Translations under genes and position numbers: made by a program
Shown: in pieces, positions 38,073 through 47,471 of the stretch
How positions within the stretch are numbered: position 1 is the first letter of the stretch
Layout: every line of letters starts with the position of its first letter
Notes under the pieces: generated by a model
What the model was told of the DNA's origin: nothing
Seen by the model: the letters and a program-made list of their open reading frames with translations, nothing else
The model's database searches: none
Source of the DNA: Aureispira sp. CCB-QB1
Lineage (GTDB): Bacteria; Bacteroidota; Bacteroidia; Chitinophagales; Saprospiraceae
NCBI RefSeq assembly: GCF_000724545.1
Contig: NZ_JHBV01000021.1
Location: 1 to 64,000 of the forward strand
Direction: 5' to 3'
Length of the DNA stretch: 64,000 nt

Positions 38073-39425
38073 TTAAATCATTCCCCGAGATTTCATCTCT
38101 AGGTATTTGTTGACACTATTGACCGAAAGGTCCTCTGGTCGAGTCAAAATCACTTGAATGCCATACTGACGCAACTCTTGAACAATGCGGTGTTTTTCTT
38201 CTACAAATTTAGAAGCAATAGTTTTATAATAAATTTCTTCTGTAGTGGTTGCTTCTTGATGAGAATAGTCCACTATTTCTGTATTTTCAAAAAAGACAAC
38301 CACTAATAAATGAGCGGTATTAATGCGGCGCAACAAAGGTAATACTCTAGCCATAGCCGAGTAACTTTCAAAATTGGTATACAAAAACATCAAGCTTCTT
38401 CTTCTTATAAATTGCTTGGTTGCCGTATACAACAGTTCGTAATTTGCCTCATAGTTTCGAGGCTGTTCCTTGTACAGCGTTTCAATAATTCGATTGAGTT
38501 GTTTGGGACCTTCTTCTGCTTTGACAGTCGCACCTATTTTATCAGAAAAAGTCATCAAACCCGCCTTATCGTGTTTTTGCAAAGCCACACTAGAAATAAC
38601 CAAACTTGTATTGATCGCATAATCCAATAGGCTCATGCCATTAAAAGGCATTTGCATGGAGCGCCCTTTGTCAATCACAGAGAAAATCTGTTGAGAGCGT
38701 TCATCTTCAAATTGATTGATCATCAAATCATTTCTACGGCTGGTCGCTTTCCAATTGATACTTCTATAGTCGTCCCCTTTTACGTAATTTCTAATCTGTG
38801 CAAACTCATAACTTGTCCCCAATCGACGCACTTTTTTCACCCCTCTCATGGTAGATATTCGAGCAACTGCCATCAAAGAGAAACGATTCATCTGCATAAT
38901 AGATGGGTACACTAAAATTTTTTGTTGTTGTCGTTTTTTAATTCTTCGCTCTACCAACCCTAAGACAGAGTGTATAAATAGATTTACATCAAAAAAAGTA
39001 TACTCACCTCGAATTGTTGGACGTAGCTTGTAGGTATATGTTTTGGATTCATCTGGCTCTAAATAGTCTTTTATCTCAAAATCTCTTTTTTGAAATTCTA
39101 CAGGCAACTCATCTATAATAGTAATCCCCAAGCCCAAACCATATTTATTGTGTAATTTTAATCGAATCGTATTTTCATCTCCTAATGATAATTGTCTGGG
39201 CAAAGTACGTTCGCAAGCAATCTGCACCCCTTTGTTAAACAACAAAAAAACATCTACTACTACAATAGCAACCGCCGCCACCAATGCTGCCTTGGCTACT
39301 GGCATTAGAAAATAGAAGGGAAAACTGGCAACAAATAGAGCTATGACAGCACCAAATAGCCAGAAAAATCGGGCTCCAAGAAAGACATCTTGGAGGGTAA
39401 GTGTTCTAATTATTTTTTTCCACAT
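38073..39425 (-). CDS. DUF58 domain-containing protein
   Basis: A 450-residue protein. Two N-terminal membrane helices (about 17-55) precede a strand-rich region and the DUF58 signature RNYVKGDDYRSINWKATSRRNDLM, then a von Willebrand-like fold with SVIDKGRSM as the MIDAS-like DxGxSM site. DUF58 proteins partner MoxR ATPases; here the gene is 8.5 kb away from moxR, beyond the RDD, START and oxidoreductase genes, instead of in the same operon. Confidence 0.9.
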   Translation of the reverse strand: MWKKIIRTLTLQDVFLGARFFWLFGAVIALFVASFPFYFLMPVAKAALVAAVAIVVVDVFLLFNKGVQIACERTLPRQLSLGDENTIRLKLHNKYGLGLGITIIDELPVEFQKRDFEIKDYLEPDESKTYTYKLRPTIRGEYTFFDVNLFIHSVLGLVERRIKKRQQQKILVYPSIMQMNRFSLMAVARISTMRGVKKVRRLGTSYEFAQIRNYVKGDDYRSINWKATSRRNDLMINQFEDERSQQIFSVIDKGRSMQMPFNGMSLLDYAINTSLVISSVALQKHDKAGLMTFSDKIGATVKAEEGPKQLNRIIETLYKEQPRNYEANYELLYTATKQFIRRRSLMFLYTNFESYSAMARVLPLLRRINTAHLLVVVFFENTEIVDYSHQEATTTEEIYYKTIASKFVEEKHRIVQELRQYGIQVILTRPEDLSVNSVNKYLEMKSRGMI

Positions 39426-39595
39426 AAGTATTATTTCTACAATTTATTGGTAGTCTAAACTATCAATAACTTATTTAGGGCTATTTGAGTTAAGTAATTA
39501 AGGTTTGTTGACAATTGTAAGTGAATTACTTAAAGATGATTTTCTTTATTCAACACAAAAAGTTAGGCTTTTTTTGTATAAAAAACAATTTTGTT

Positions 39596-39925
39596 AGCCG
39601 TTGAATCTACTGTATGTTCAAAAAAACAGGAACGGCTTCACTTTAGTTCAGATTAAATGGGATAATGTCGCGTATCTATTTGTTTTCTATAATAGTAGTT
39701 GTTTAAAATTTGAACCTGTTCTTATTTTTTCATAAAAAAAGATTTTTTTTTGTTGGAGGCAGCGGATTATTATTTCGTCTCGTTTTATAAACAAAGGCAA
39801 TTTTTTTCGTTACGTACCCAATGGTCTTATTATTTAAGATCAAAGTAAAAGGCTAAAACAAAAGTTTACTAGAAGCAAACTCTTGTTACAAATTTTAAGG
39901 CAAATCTGAGCGGATTTGCCTTTTT
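39596..39925 (+). ncRNA. Candidate small non-coding RNA
   Basis: A plus-strand intrinsic terminator at 39897-39925 has no upstream plus-strand gene, so something short must end there. About 300 bp before it sits a compound hairpin (39596-39637). No open frame of useful length lies between. No exact promoter could be fixed. I compared it mentally with RNase P, tmRNA and SRP RNA signatures and found none. This is a proposal only. Confidence 0.35.
39897..39925 (+). terminator. Plus-strand intrinsic terminator without an upstream gene
   Basis: GGCAAATC (39899-39906) pairs with GATTTGCC (39913-39920), loop of 6, flanked by AA/TT and followed by TTTTTGTTTTT. A textbook intrinsic terminator. Confidence 0.85.
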
Positions 39926-40127
39926 GTTTTTAGTAGCCTTTGGCTTTTCTCTCAGATTGGCTTACTTTTGGTATATTACAACCATTAACCAACAGTTTGT
40001 GTTGTCACACAATCATAGATTTATGTTGTTGATTTAACTTATTGTCTTCATTTATTAGGTACTCTATAAAGTAAGTTTCTATCATTATTACAGAGTACTA
40101 AGCAACTTTACTCAACTATCTATTTGC

Positions 40128-41330
40128 ATGAATATCTTGTCAAAGATCATTTTCATTATCGTTTTTTCTTGTACTTTTTCTTTTGGGCAATCCCAAATTA
40201 AAGAGATGGTAATACTATCCTATGGTATTGGGAAACAGGACAGTCTGATTCGATTCCGAAAAACCATGCAATACGATACTCTTGGGCGATTGATGCAGAA
40301 GCAGAATTATTATTATCATATTCGAGATAATGGGCGATTGACAAAAGAAGAAAAAGCCTTCTTTGATCTGGACAAGCAGGTTTTGACAGAAGAAATTATT
40401 GATTATCCTGAAGGGAAAGAGCCACTTCGACAAAAATTAATCACACGCTATTTGGATTATCAAGCCAAAGAAGAAGACAGCAAGTACATCTTGCGCCAAT
40501 TGTATGATAAGTTTGGAGAACTAGCCAAAGAAGACACTTTAACTTATGATGAGCAACAGAATTTGACAGAGTTATGCAGTTATAACTATACTGGCAGTAC
40601 GTCTTTATCATGTAATTATTACACTTACAAAGATAGTTTAAAAACTAGATGGACAACTTATGCCAAGTGGAATACAATTAATATAAAAGGAGATGTGGTA
40701 GAACGGTCTGGAAAACGAAGAGACTACCGTTATAAATACAATAAAAAGGGACAATTAACACACACCTGTGGCAAGTACTACAAGAACCGTTTTCGTCAAA
40801 AAATTAAATATGACAAACAAGGGCATATTGTAGAGGATAAAACTATTTTAAGAAGAAAAATTAAGCAGGTCGGTAGTAAAGATAAACCTCCTAAAAAGAA
40901 ATATCGAATCAACAAAGAGGAACATATTTTAACCTATAAGGATGGACGTTTGATTTCAGACATCAAAAGCATTAATAAAAAAGAAATCAACAAAAAAGAA
41001 GTAACCTATGAAAATGAACACATTAAAACTGTAAGAAAAACAATTAATGGTGCACTATTAGAAGAAGTTATTTATAGTTATAATAAAGATTGGAAAATTA
41101 TAGAGAAGACAAGCAACCGCTATACTAAAAAGGGAAAAATCCACTATAGAACCATCTCTTACTTTGATGAGAAAGAAAATTTAATTAGAGAAGAGCAAAA
41201 CATGGGGGGAAAAATTTTGTCTATAACAAGCTTTGTATACGATAGTCTAGGGAATTTAATAGAAAAAAGTTTATCGTCACATAATAATAAAAGTTTAGAA
41301 AAAACGCTGTATATTTATAAATACTACTAA
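40128..41330 (+). CDS. YD/RHS-like repeat secreted protein, paralogue 1 of 5
   Basis: A 400-residue protein with a signal peptide (residues 1-22, ending FGQSQ). The body is a chain of degenerate RHS/YD-type repeats: YDTLGRLMQKQ, YDKFGELAKED, YNKKGQLTHTC, YDKQGHIVEDK and YDSLGNLIEKS, separated by Lys/Tyr/Glu-rich strands, ending YIYKYY. No cysteine-rich, toxin, adhesion or sorting domain is seen. Predicted to be exported; whether it stays periplasmic or reaches the surface is not clear. It opens a tandem array of five relatives. Confidence 0.7.
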   Translation: MNILSKIIFIIVFSCTFSFGQSQIKEMVILSYGIGKQDSLIRFRKTMQYDTLGRLMQKQNYYYHIRDNGRLTKEEKAFFDLDKQVLTEEIIDYPEGKEPLRQKLITRYLDYQAKEEDSKYILRQLYDKFGELAKEDTLTYDEQQNLTELCSYNYTGSTSLSCNYYTYKDSLKTRWTTYAKWNTINIKGDVVERSGKRRDYRYKYNKKGQLTHTCGKYYKNRFRQKIKYDKQGHIVEDKTILRRKIKQVGSKDKPPKKKYRINKEEHILTYKDGRLISDIKSINKKEINKKEVTYENEHIKTVRKTINGALLEEVIYSYNKDWKIIEKTSNRYTKKGKIHYRTISYFDEKENLIREEQNMGGKILSITSFVYDSLGNLIEKSLSSHNNKSLEKTLYIYKYY

Positions 41331-41547
41331 CACCAACTGTTCTTAATGTCTTCATTTTGCCTCTTTTGTGCATACAAAAAGCACTTTGAAGCAAGGCAAA
41401 TTTGCAGTTTAGAACATGTTTTTAACCTAAATGAAAAATGTAGTACTGTGCATTTTATTGTAACAATGGAGCAGCTCTTTTGCTTCAACACGAGCTTAAT
41501 AAATAAAAAAGCAGTTGCTATTTATTGAAAAACAAATAGATACAATT

Positions 41548-42648
41548 ATGAAAAATACACTAATAATGCCATTCTTGCTATTCGTAGCTTTTGCATTATC
41601 AGGTACTTTACAAGCACAAGATGCGAAAATAAAATCGGTCGAATTCAAATCCTACGAACGACTCCCTGACCAACCTAAAGATTCTGACCTAATCCTTACT
41701 AAGAAGGAAATAAAAGAATACGATGAAAAAAATCGTATGATCAAATTAGAATTGCACTTGGCCAATCCGATTGGTGAGCTGGTCAAAAACAAAATTCGCA
41801 CACAAGAATGGCAGCAAAACTTTAGAACAGATGAAGTCGCTACCTTTGACGAGATGGGAGATCCTATTTTAACGACCAAATCTTATATCTCGAATAAGAG
41901 TAAACTAACCATTAAGGAAGAATATACGGACTACATCAAAGCTCCTGGACATCAATATACCAAAATGTTCAGTTATACATCGACGGGAAAACCTGAAAAA
42001 ATTACGTTGACCAATAAAGATAGTCGTAAAGTTGGAGAAGAAGTATATAAGTACAACAACGACAATGAAGAAACTTACTATAAAAAGTGGGAAGTGCTTC
42101 CAAATGGAAAGAAATATATGGAGATCAAAAAGACAGCTTATACGCAAGAGGGCTTTTTGGCTTCTTCTGAAAAAATGGTCAAAGATGGAAAAGATGTTTA
42201 TAAAGATTTAATCACATTTCAACGCAACAAGGTAAAAGAGCACCTTAAGTTTAAGAATGGTGAGCAAATTAGCAACTTTGGTGGTGCTAAAGCTGGCTAT
42301 GATCCTAGCAAAGCTAGGGTTTTGATGGAATTTGGTGGTGGCGATAGTGGCGGTGGCGGCTTCGGTGGTTTTGGTCTGTGGACCAATGAAGATGAATTTG
42401 ACGATAAGGGTAATAAAATAAAAACTACTCAAATGGCTGGCGAAGAGATTACGCAAATTATCACGTATTCTTATGACAAAAATTCAAATCTTACTGAAAC
42501 CAAAAAAGTCTCTTTTCATGAAGGCAAAGAAACCAGCAGCAGCAAGGAGGTCTTGGAATATGATCGCCATAATAACCTCTTAAAAAAGGCGCTTTATCAG
42601 GATGAAAAACTAATTTCTAAGTATACCTATGACTATACATATTTTTAA
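41548..42648 (+). CDS. YD/RHS-like repeat secreted protein, paralogue 2 of 5
   Basis: A 366-residue protein from the ATG at 41548 (MKNTLIMPFLLF...); the frame is open from 41515 but the signal peptide begins here and is cut near LQAQ (residue 24). Repeat-like segments include YDEKNRMIKLE, FDDKGNKIKTTQ, YDKNSNLTETK and YDRHNNLLKKA, ending YTYDYTYF. A glycine-rich insert at about 263-277 is unique to this copy. Its last 20 bases overlap the next gene, suggesting translational coupling. Confidence 0.7.
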   Translation: MKNTLIMPFLLFVAFALSGTLQAQDAKIKSVEFKSYERLPDQPKDSDLILTKKEIKEYDEKNRMIKLELHLANPIGELVKNKIRTQEWQQNFRTDEVATFDEMGDPILTTKSYISNKSKLTIKEEYTDYIKAPGHQYTKMFSYTSTGKPEKITLTNKDSRKVGEEVYKYNNDNEETYYKKWEVLPNGKKYMEIKKTAYTQEGFLASSEKMVKDGKDVYKDLITFQRNKVKEHLKFKNGEQISNFGGAKAGYDPSKARVLMEFGGGDSGGGGFGGFGLWTNEDEFDDKGNKIKTTQMAGEEITQIITYSYDKNSNLTETKKVSFHEGKETSSSKEVLEYDRHNNLLKKALYQDEKLISKYTYDYTYF

Positions 42649-43789
42649 AATTTTTATTAGGTTCTTTCTATTTAGTTTGCTATCGGTACTGTTTGTGGTA
42701 TTGGTAAGCTTTCAATCTCGTTTGCCTACTTCCTCTCCCAAACCTCAAATCAAAACTCAAATTCATAAAACATTTGAACTAAAAAACAACGAAGCGATTC
42801 TTCAAAAACATACAGAAACAAAATACAATATACACGGTGAAATTATCGAACAGGCTGAATACACAGAAACAGATTTGGGAAAAGCAGCCTTGGAAAAATT
42901 AAAAATCATAAAATACAATGTAGAAGGTCTCTATATTGGTAATATGGTCTACAATCGAGATAATGCACTAATTTGGAGTGAGGAAAATGAATATGACGAA
43001 ACGGATCATGTAATTAAAATTACTCATACAGATTATATTCAGCCTTCCAACTCTACTTATACTACCTTGGTTTATGACGATGAAGATCGGGTGGTGCTAA
43101 GCAAAACATACAATCAAGCAGACAATCAATTGAGTGAGCAAAAACGAACGTACTCTGCTACAGGAGAGCTCCTATCCGCCATCGACTGGTCCTATACGTA
43201 TCAAAATTCTAAGTCAATAAAAAAAACAATTAGTTTAGAAAACCAATACAACAACAAAGGGCAAATTGTACAATCAACATTGCTTTCTCAAATAGGAAAA
43301 AACAGACTGAAGGATATCAAGTTGTTCAAAAATAATGCGATTATTGATTGGATCAAATATAAAAATGGTCGAATCGTAAGCCAATTTACAGCTGCCACAA
43401 GAGATACGACTGCTATTATAAAAGAATATGCCATCCCCCCTCCTATTCCAGAACAGAGGATCGTTTTGGAATACGATGATGCCAAAAGGGATCCACTAGA
43501 AAACATCCCGCACACTCCTTTCAAAACAGTTACGTACAAAACAAATAAATATGGTCTTCCTTCTAAAAAAATTACCAGAACTTATAATCAAGTTTCTGAG
43601 GTAGTCTATTATTTTTACAACGATAAGGAGGAATTAGTATCTGAAAAAACACACAACAAAATCTCCAGAGATACAGACGAAGTTAAGTACGAATACGACT
43701 CTTATAGTAATCCAGTAAAGAAAATGATTTTTCATAATGAAAAACAGGTGCAAGAGCATTTGTATCGTTACGAATATTATGGTTTATAA
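42629..43789 (+). CDS. YD/RHS-like repeat protein, paralogue 3 of 5
   Basis: A 386-residue protein whose N-terminus (residues 7-28) is a long hydrophobic segment without an obvious AQ cleavage site, so it may be membrane-anchored. YD-like segments include YNIHGEIIEQAE, YNVEGLYIGNM, YDETDHVIKI, YNNKGQIVQS and YDSYSNPVKKM, ending YRYEYYGL. It starts within the end of paralogue 2 (20-bp overlap, different frame). No further domain recognised. Confidence 0.7.
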   Translation: MTIHIFKIFIRFFLFSLLSVLFVVLVSFQSRLPTSSPKPQIKTQIHKTFELKNNEAILQKHTETKYNIHGEIIEQAEYTETDLGKAALEKLKIIKYNVEGLYIGNMVYNRDNALIWSEENEYDETDHVIKITHTDYIQPSNSTYTTLVYDDEDRVVLSKTYNQADNQLSEQKRTYSATGELLSAIDWSYTYQNSKSIKKTISLENQYNNKGQIVQSTLLSQIGKNRLKDIKLFKNNAIIDWIKYKNGRIVSQFTAATRDTTAIIKEYAIPPPIPEQRIVLEYDDAKRDPLENIPHTPFKTVTYKTNKYGLPSKKITRTYNQVSEVVYYFYNDKEELVSEKTHNKISRDTDEVKYEYDSYSNPVKKMIFHNEKQVQEHLYRYEYYGL

Positions 43790-43946
43790 TTGCAACTATT
43801 CTAAAACAATGCAAATGAATACTTAATTCATATTTTTATTGTAATAATACAATTAGCTATTTTTAACTCCCAAAACTTGGTATCCTTCTTGCACAACAAG
43901 AAATAACTACGTAATTATTTTAGTAATCTAAATTGCTCTTAGGTCT

Positions 43947-45101
43947 ATGCATAGAGAAAAATCTACAACTTTTATACTTATAATTTTATTAGGCTCTTTC
44001 TTCTCATTAAGCACCCATGCGCAGAAGCTTCAAATAAAATCTATTTTGCACCAACAGTATATACCTAATGACGAGGGCAAAATGGAATTGGCAGCGCAAG
44101 TAAAAAGAGAATTTAATTTGTTTAATAAACTTGCTCTTTTTGAAGAATACAAAGTGGATAAGGACGAAAAGTTAGAACTAACGGTCCAAGAAAAACTAAG
44201 CTACGACCCCAAAGGACGCCATCAAAATACGCTAAAATATAATGGCGAGGGTATTCTTCAAGCCGAATCCAAAATCTATTGGGATGAGTACAACAACAAA
44301 AGCAAAGTAGAGCAAATCAAATACGACGATGGCCAACAAACTTCTGTCGCTGTTACTTATTTATTAGAGTATAATAGCGAAGGTCAGAAAGAACAAGAAA
44401 AATTCTTTGATATTGATGGGACACAAATCAAGGGAAAGACTTGGTTCTACAACAATCAAAAAGAAATTAGCAAGTCGCTTCTTTGGATTGAGAATCGCAA
44501 AGAGCCTCGCAAAGAAATTTTGACCAACTACAAACGTAATAATGATGGCGACTTAGTACAGTCTATTACAACAGAGAAAGTCAATGGAAAAGAATTTAGA
44601 AAAGATATTCGCTATTTCAGCAACAACTATGTTGTTGAATGGAAAACATTTATTGATGGTAAACTAGAAAGTCACTTTTTTAACGAGTATAGAGATAGTG
44701 TTATCATTCGTACTACTCGCCAAAACAAAAGGCAAGTATTAACATTAGAAGAAGCTGCTAAAGAACAGGAACGCATCAATAAACGGACAAGTAAAAGTAA
44801 AATATCTAAAGCCAATAAGGATACTGATATCTTTGTCACGAATACAGAATATGATGCCTATGGCAATATTCTAGTGACCACCCAAAGCATCAATGATCGG
44901 GTTCTTACAGTAACTCAATATGCTTATGATGACTATGGCAATCAAATTAAATTGCTAAAAGTGGATAAAGAAAATGACATCAAGGAAGAAACATTAAAAG
45001 AATATGATGACTGGGGGAATATCTCTAAACAGATTTTCAAGAAAAATGATAAAATCGTAAAAGAAGATCATTATACTTATGAATATTTTCCTAGAGACTA
45101 A
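43947..45101 (+). CDS. YD/RHS-like repeat secreted protein, paralogue 4 of 5
   Basis: A 384-residue protein with a signal peptide (about 1-25, ending THAQ). Clear repeats: YDPKGRHQNTLKYNGEG, YNSEGQKEQE, YDAYGNILVTTQ, YDDYGNQIKLLK and YDDWGNISKQIF, ending YTYEYFPRD. This copy has the most canonical YDxxGN motifs of the five. It follows paralogue 3 after 157 bp of AT-rich DNA that may carry its own promoter. Confidence 0.72.
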   Translation: MHREKSTTFILIILLGSFFSLSTHAQKLQIKSILHQQYIPNDEGKMELAAQVKREFNLFNKLALFEEYKVDKDEKLELTVQEKLSYDPKGRHQNTLKYNGEGILQAESKIYWDEYNNKSKVEQIKYDDGQQTSVAVTYLLEYNSEGQKEQEKFFDIDGTQIKGKTWFYNNQKEISKSLLWIENRKEPRKEILTNYKRNNDGDLVQSITTEKVNGKEFRKDIRYFSNNYVVEWKTFIDGKLESHFFNEYRDSVIIRTTRQNKRQVLTLEEAAKEQERINKRTSKSKISKANKDTDIFVTNTEYDAYGNILVTTQSINDRVLTVTQYAYDDYGNQIKLLKVDKENDIKEETLKEYDDWGNISKQIFKKNDKIVKEDHYTYEYFPRD

Positions 45102-45177
45102 ATATACTTGTCTATTAAAAAAAGTTGGTCGTTCGTTAATTTACTTTGATCAACGACACCAATCCATAAAATAGTCT

Positions 45178-45209
45178 AATATCTGTCAATTCTTGAGTTG
45201 ACAGATATT
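45178..45209 (+). terminator. Terminator-like hairpin between paralogues 4 and 5
   Basis: A perfect 12-bp stem (45178-45189 with 45198-45209), 8-nt loop, then CTTATTTT. It lies 77 bases after paralogue 4 and only 24 bases before the start of paralogue 5, so it may also act as a leader or attenuator structure. Confidence 0.6.
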
Positions 45210-45232
45210 CTTATTTTAAATCAACATGCTTT

Positions 45233-46432
45233 ATGAACTATTATTACCTTATTTGTTTTGTCCTTTTTTTTAATTTTTTGGGAAGCTCATCTATCCTTAA
45301 TGCTCAACCTCAAAGAAATTTAGATAGTGTTCAAACTATAATCCATACAACTTATAAATATAAAAATGGTGTTCCTCAGTTGTCTATGACAAAGGAAAGT
45401 GTTTACGACACCAATGCTATACTTATCCGTCAAGATAGATACCATTACATGGCTGTCGATACAGGATTTGCGCCCCGTACGCACTATTCTTTTGAATACA
45501 ACCCTGCTCGAAAATTGGGTAGTTATTATACAGAACAACTAACGCATAGCGACAAACCCAAGCGTCAGTATAGCAAGCAACTTTCGAAATTCAAGAGTTA
45601 TGACCACGAGCACAAACGTGAATGGGTTCGCTTGTACAAAAAAAACAGCAATTTGATGTTGCGTCAAGTCGAAAAAACCTTTGACAAAAATGGTTTTCCT
45701 ACACAAACAAAAACGACCAACTACGATACTTCTCCCCCCAATAGTTCTTTAGAAAAAGTAAGCCGCAATGCCCTAGGTAATATTACCAATTGGGAATCCT
45801 TTGATGATGATGGAGATACAAAAATGCAAGCCCGTTCCTTTCAAGCAACTTATAAAAACGATAGCTTACTACTCCAATCTACAGGATATTTATACCATAA
45901 TTGGAATCAAGTAATCAACAAGTACGATCGCTACAACCAACTAAAGAAAACAATTTTGAGGGCTGGTACTAGAGATTCTAATGGCAAGGTAAAACGAACC
46001 GACCAAACAATTACCACATACAAATACAATCTACCAGTAAAAACGATCGAAAAAAGACTGAATAAGAAGGTAAAAACAATTACCTACACATTTAATGATA
46101 ATGAAGAAATTCAACTGGTTGTAACTCCTGAAAAAACGTATGAAGAAAAGAAAACGTATGTTTATTTGGATAGTAGCAAACAACTTTTGACAACCTATAC
46201 AGAAACCCTAGAAGGGCAGCCTTTTGTAAGAAAAGAAATTACTTATGATACAACTTCTAAAATTCAGACTTACACCGAAATTGAATATCGAAAAAATGGC
46301 AAGGACTGGAAAACCGTCAAAACTTATAACAACCGTGGCAATTATACACACATTGACTTTTTTATTGCCGATAAATTAAACAAAAGAGACGTGTATACAT
46401 ACACCTACTTTCCAAAAAAAGAAGAAGACTAA
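45233..46432 (+). CDS. YD/RHS-like repeat secreted protein, paralogue 5 of 5
   Basis: A 399-residue protein with a signal peptide (1-25, ending LNAQ). Repeats are more worn than in paralogue 4: FEYNPARKLGSYY, FDKNGFPTQTK, KYDRYNQLKK, KYNLPVKTIEK and TYNNRGNYTHID, ending YTYTYFPKKEED. The final aromatic Y-x-Y-x-Y pattern is common to all five copies. It closes the array and is followed by a strong terminator. Confidence 0.7.
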   Translation: MNYYYLICFVLFFNFLGSSSILNAQPQRNLDSVQTIIHTTYKYKNGVPQLSMTKESVYDTNAILIRQDRYHYMAVDTGFAPRTHYSFEYNPARKLGSYYTEQLTHSDKPKRQYSKQLSKFKSYDHEHKREWVRLYKKNSNLMLRQVEKTFDKNGFPTQTKTTNYDTSPPNSSLEKVSRNALGNITNWESFDDDGDTKMQARSFQATYKNDSLLLQSTGYLYHNWNQVINKYDRYNQLKKTILRAGTRDSNGKVKRTDQTITTYKYNLPVKTIEKRLNKKVKTITYTFNDNEEIQLVVTPEKTYEEKKTYVYLDSSKQLLTTYTETLEGQPFVRKEITYDTTSKIQTYTEIEYRKNGKDWKTVKTYNNRGNYTHIDFFIADKLNKRDVYTYTYFPKKEED

Positions 46433-46447
46433 CACACTCTAAATTAC

Positions 46448-46485
46448 AAAACGTCTAATTGGATATATCCCCAATTAGACGTTTT
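46448..46485. terminator. Terminator closing the YD-protein array
   Basis: A 12-bp perfect stem (46451-46462 with 46471-46482) extended by AAA/TTT, followed by TTTTT on the plus strand and TTTTG on the minus strand. It can serve both paralogue 5 and the convergent gene ending at 46505. Confidence 0.88.
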
Positions 46486-46504
46486 TCATTAAAAGCCCTA
46501 AATA

Positions 46505-47269
46505 CTACTTTTTGTCTTTGGCAAAATCAAAAGTATACACCAACCCAAAGTCGACAAAGTGAAAAAGAGCAAAATTGTATACTTGAGCAACCGATGCTCC
46601 CCCTTCTATTAATCGATACCCTGCTTTGAGTTCTAAAGCATCAATTAAGTCATAGGTTACTCCCAAAAAGATATCTTCTGCTCGCCCTTGTGGTCCAACC
46701 AAAGCATCTCCTTTTAGCAAAATAGACAACTTCTTAATTGGAGAGTAAATTAGATTGAAACTAATTAACGGAACCGCTCCTAAATCAGTATCTTCTGCCG
46801 TCCGACCTTCTTGCTCCAATGCAATTCGAGCATCTCTCAAAAGAACAGAAGCACCTATTCCAAATCTTATTTTTTCTTTTCGAACGATATTATAACGATA
46901 ACTCAATCGATAAGTATTAAATTTATAATACCCTGTAATATCATCGCCACTAAACGTCCTTCCTGCAAAATCAATCACTTGATTTTTGTAACTAACATAC
47001 CGAAGTTCTAAAGGCGCTGCGGTTAACTGTATGTCATGTCGATCAATAATTGTATACGATACCTCTGCTCTTATAAATGGATTGATAGATTGCGGTCTAA
47101 AATCACTACTTAGAGAAAAAAATGTTCCTTTATCAACATCACCATTTGGTGTGCGGACGTCATTGTATTGATTAAAAGCAGTACCTGTTTCTACCGCCAC
47201 TCTTAGTTGAGCGTTTGCAACTTGTATTCCCAATAAAAAGAAACTCGCTAGTAATATTTTTTTTATCAT
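46505..47269 (-). CDS. Outer-membrane beta-barrel protein, hypothetical
   Basis: A 254-residue protein from the ATG at 47269 (MIKKILLASFFLLG, signal peptide ending ANAQ); the frame is open from 47371 but those residues do not look like a signal. The mature part is strand-rich with aromatic alternation, ending FGLVYTFDFAKDKK. It looks like an outer-membrane barrel of the porin-like type. I do not recognise a specific family. Confidence 0.65.
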   Translation of the reverse strand: MIKKILLASFFLLGIQVANAQLRVAVETGTAFNQYNDVRTPNGDVDKGTFFSLSSDFRPQSINPFIRAEVSYTIIDRHDIQLTAAPLELRYVSYKNQVIDFAGRTFSGDDITGYYKFNTYRLSYRYNIVRKEKIRFGIGASVLLRDARIALEQEGRTAEDTDLGAVPLISFNLIYSPIKKLSILLKGDALVGPQGRAEDIFLGVTYDLIDALELKAGYRLIEGGASVAQVYNFALFHFVDFGLVYTFDFAKDKK

Positions 47270-47471
47270 AATTCTTGCTTTTTCTTTATACAACACCAAC
47301 CTCTTTAATTTGTTTGCAGCAGTGGCAAAATTCTCTAAAGACTTCAAGTAATCATCCAGAAAAATAAGCAAGCTATTATTTGTTAGTAATAAACTTTTTC
47401 TTATTATGCAGCAGCTAACAACATATAGCCTGAGATTTTTATTTTTTTCCCATTACATAAACAAAAGAGTC

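Larger units (their letters stand above)
39426..40127. other. Intergenic region upstream of the YD-protein array
   Basis: About 700 bp without a coding frame. It contains a two-part hairpin (AGCCGTT 39596-39602 with AACGGCT 39631-39637, and CTGT/ACAG within) and, 260 bp later, a strong plus-strand terminator. See the candidate RNA entry. Confidence 0.6.

Noticed and set aside
39426-40127. RNase P RNA, tmRNA or SRP RNA
   Set aside because: None of the conserved core motifs of these RNAs could be found in the region.
41346-41528. 60-residue plus-strand frame between YD paralogues 1 and 2
   Set aside because: No signal peptide, motif or spacing support; it ends just before the start of paralogue 2.
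40128-46432. Polymorphic RHS/YD toxin system
   Set aside because: Proteins are too small for an RHS shell; there is no core (DPxG..) cleavage motif, toxin tip, immunity gene or secretion partner.
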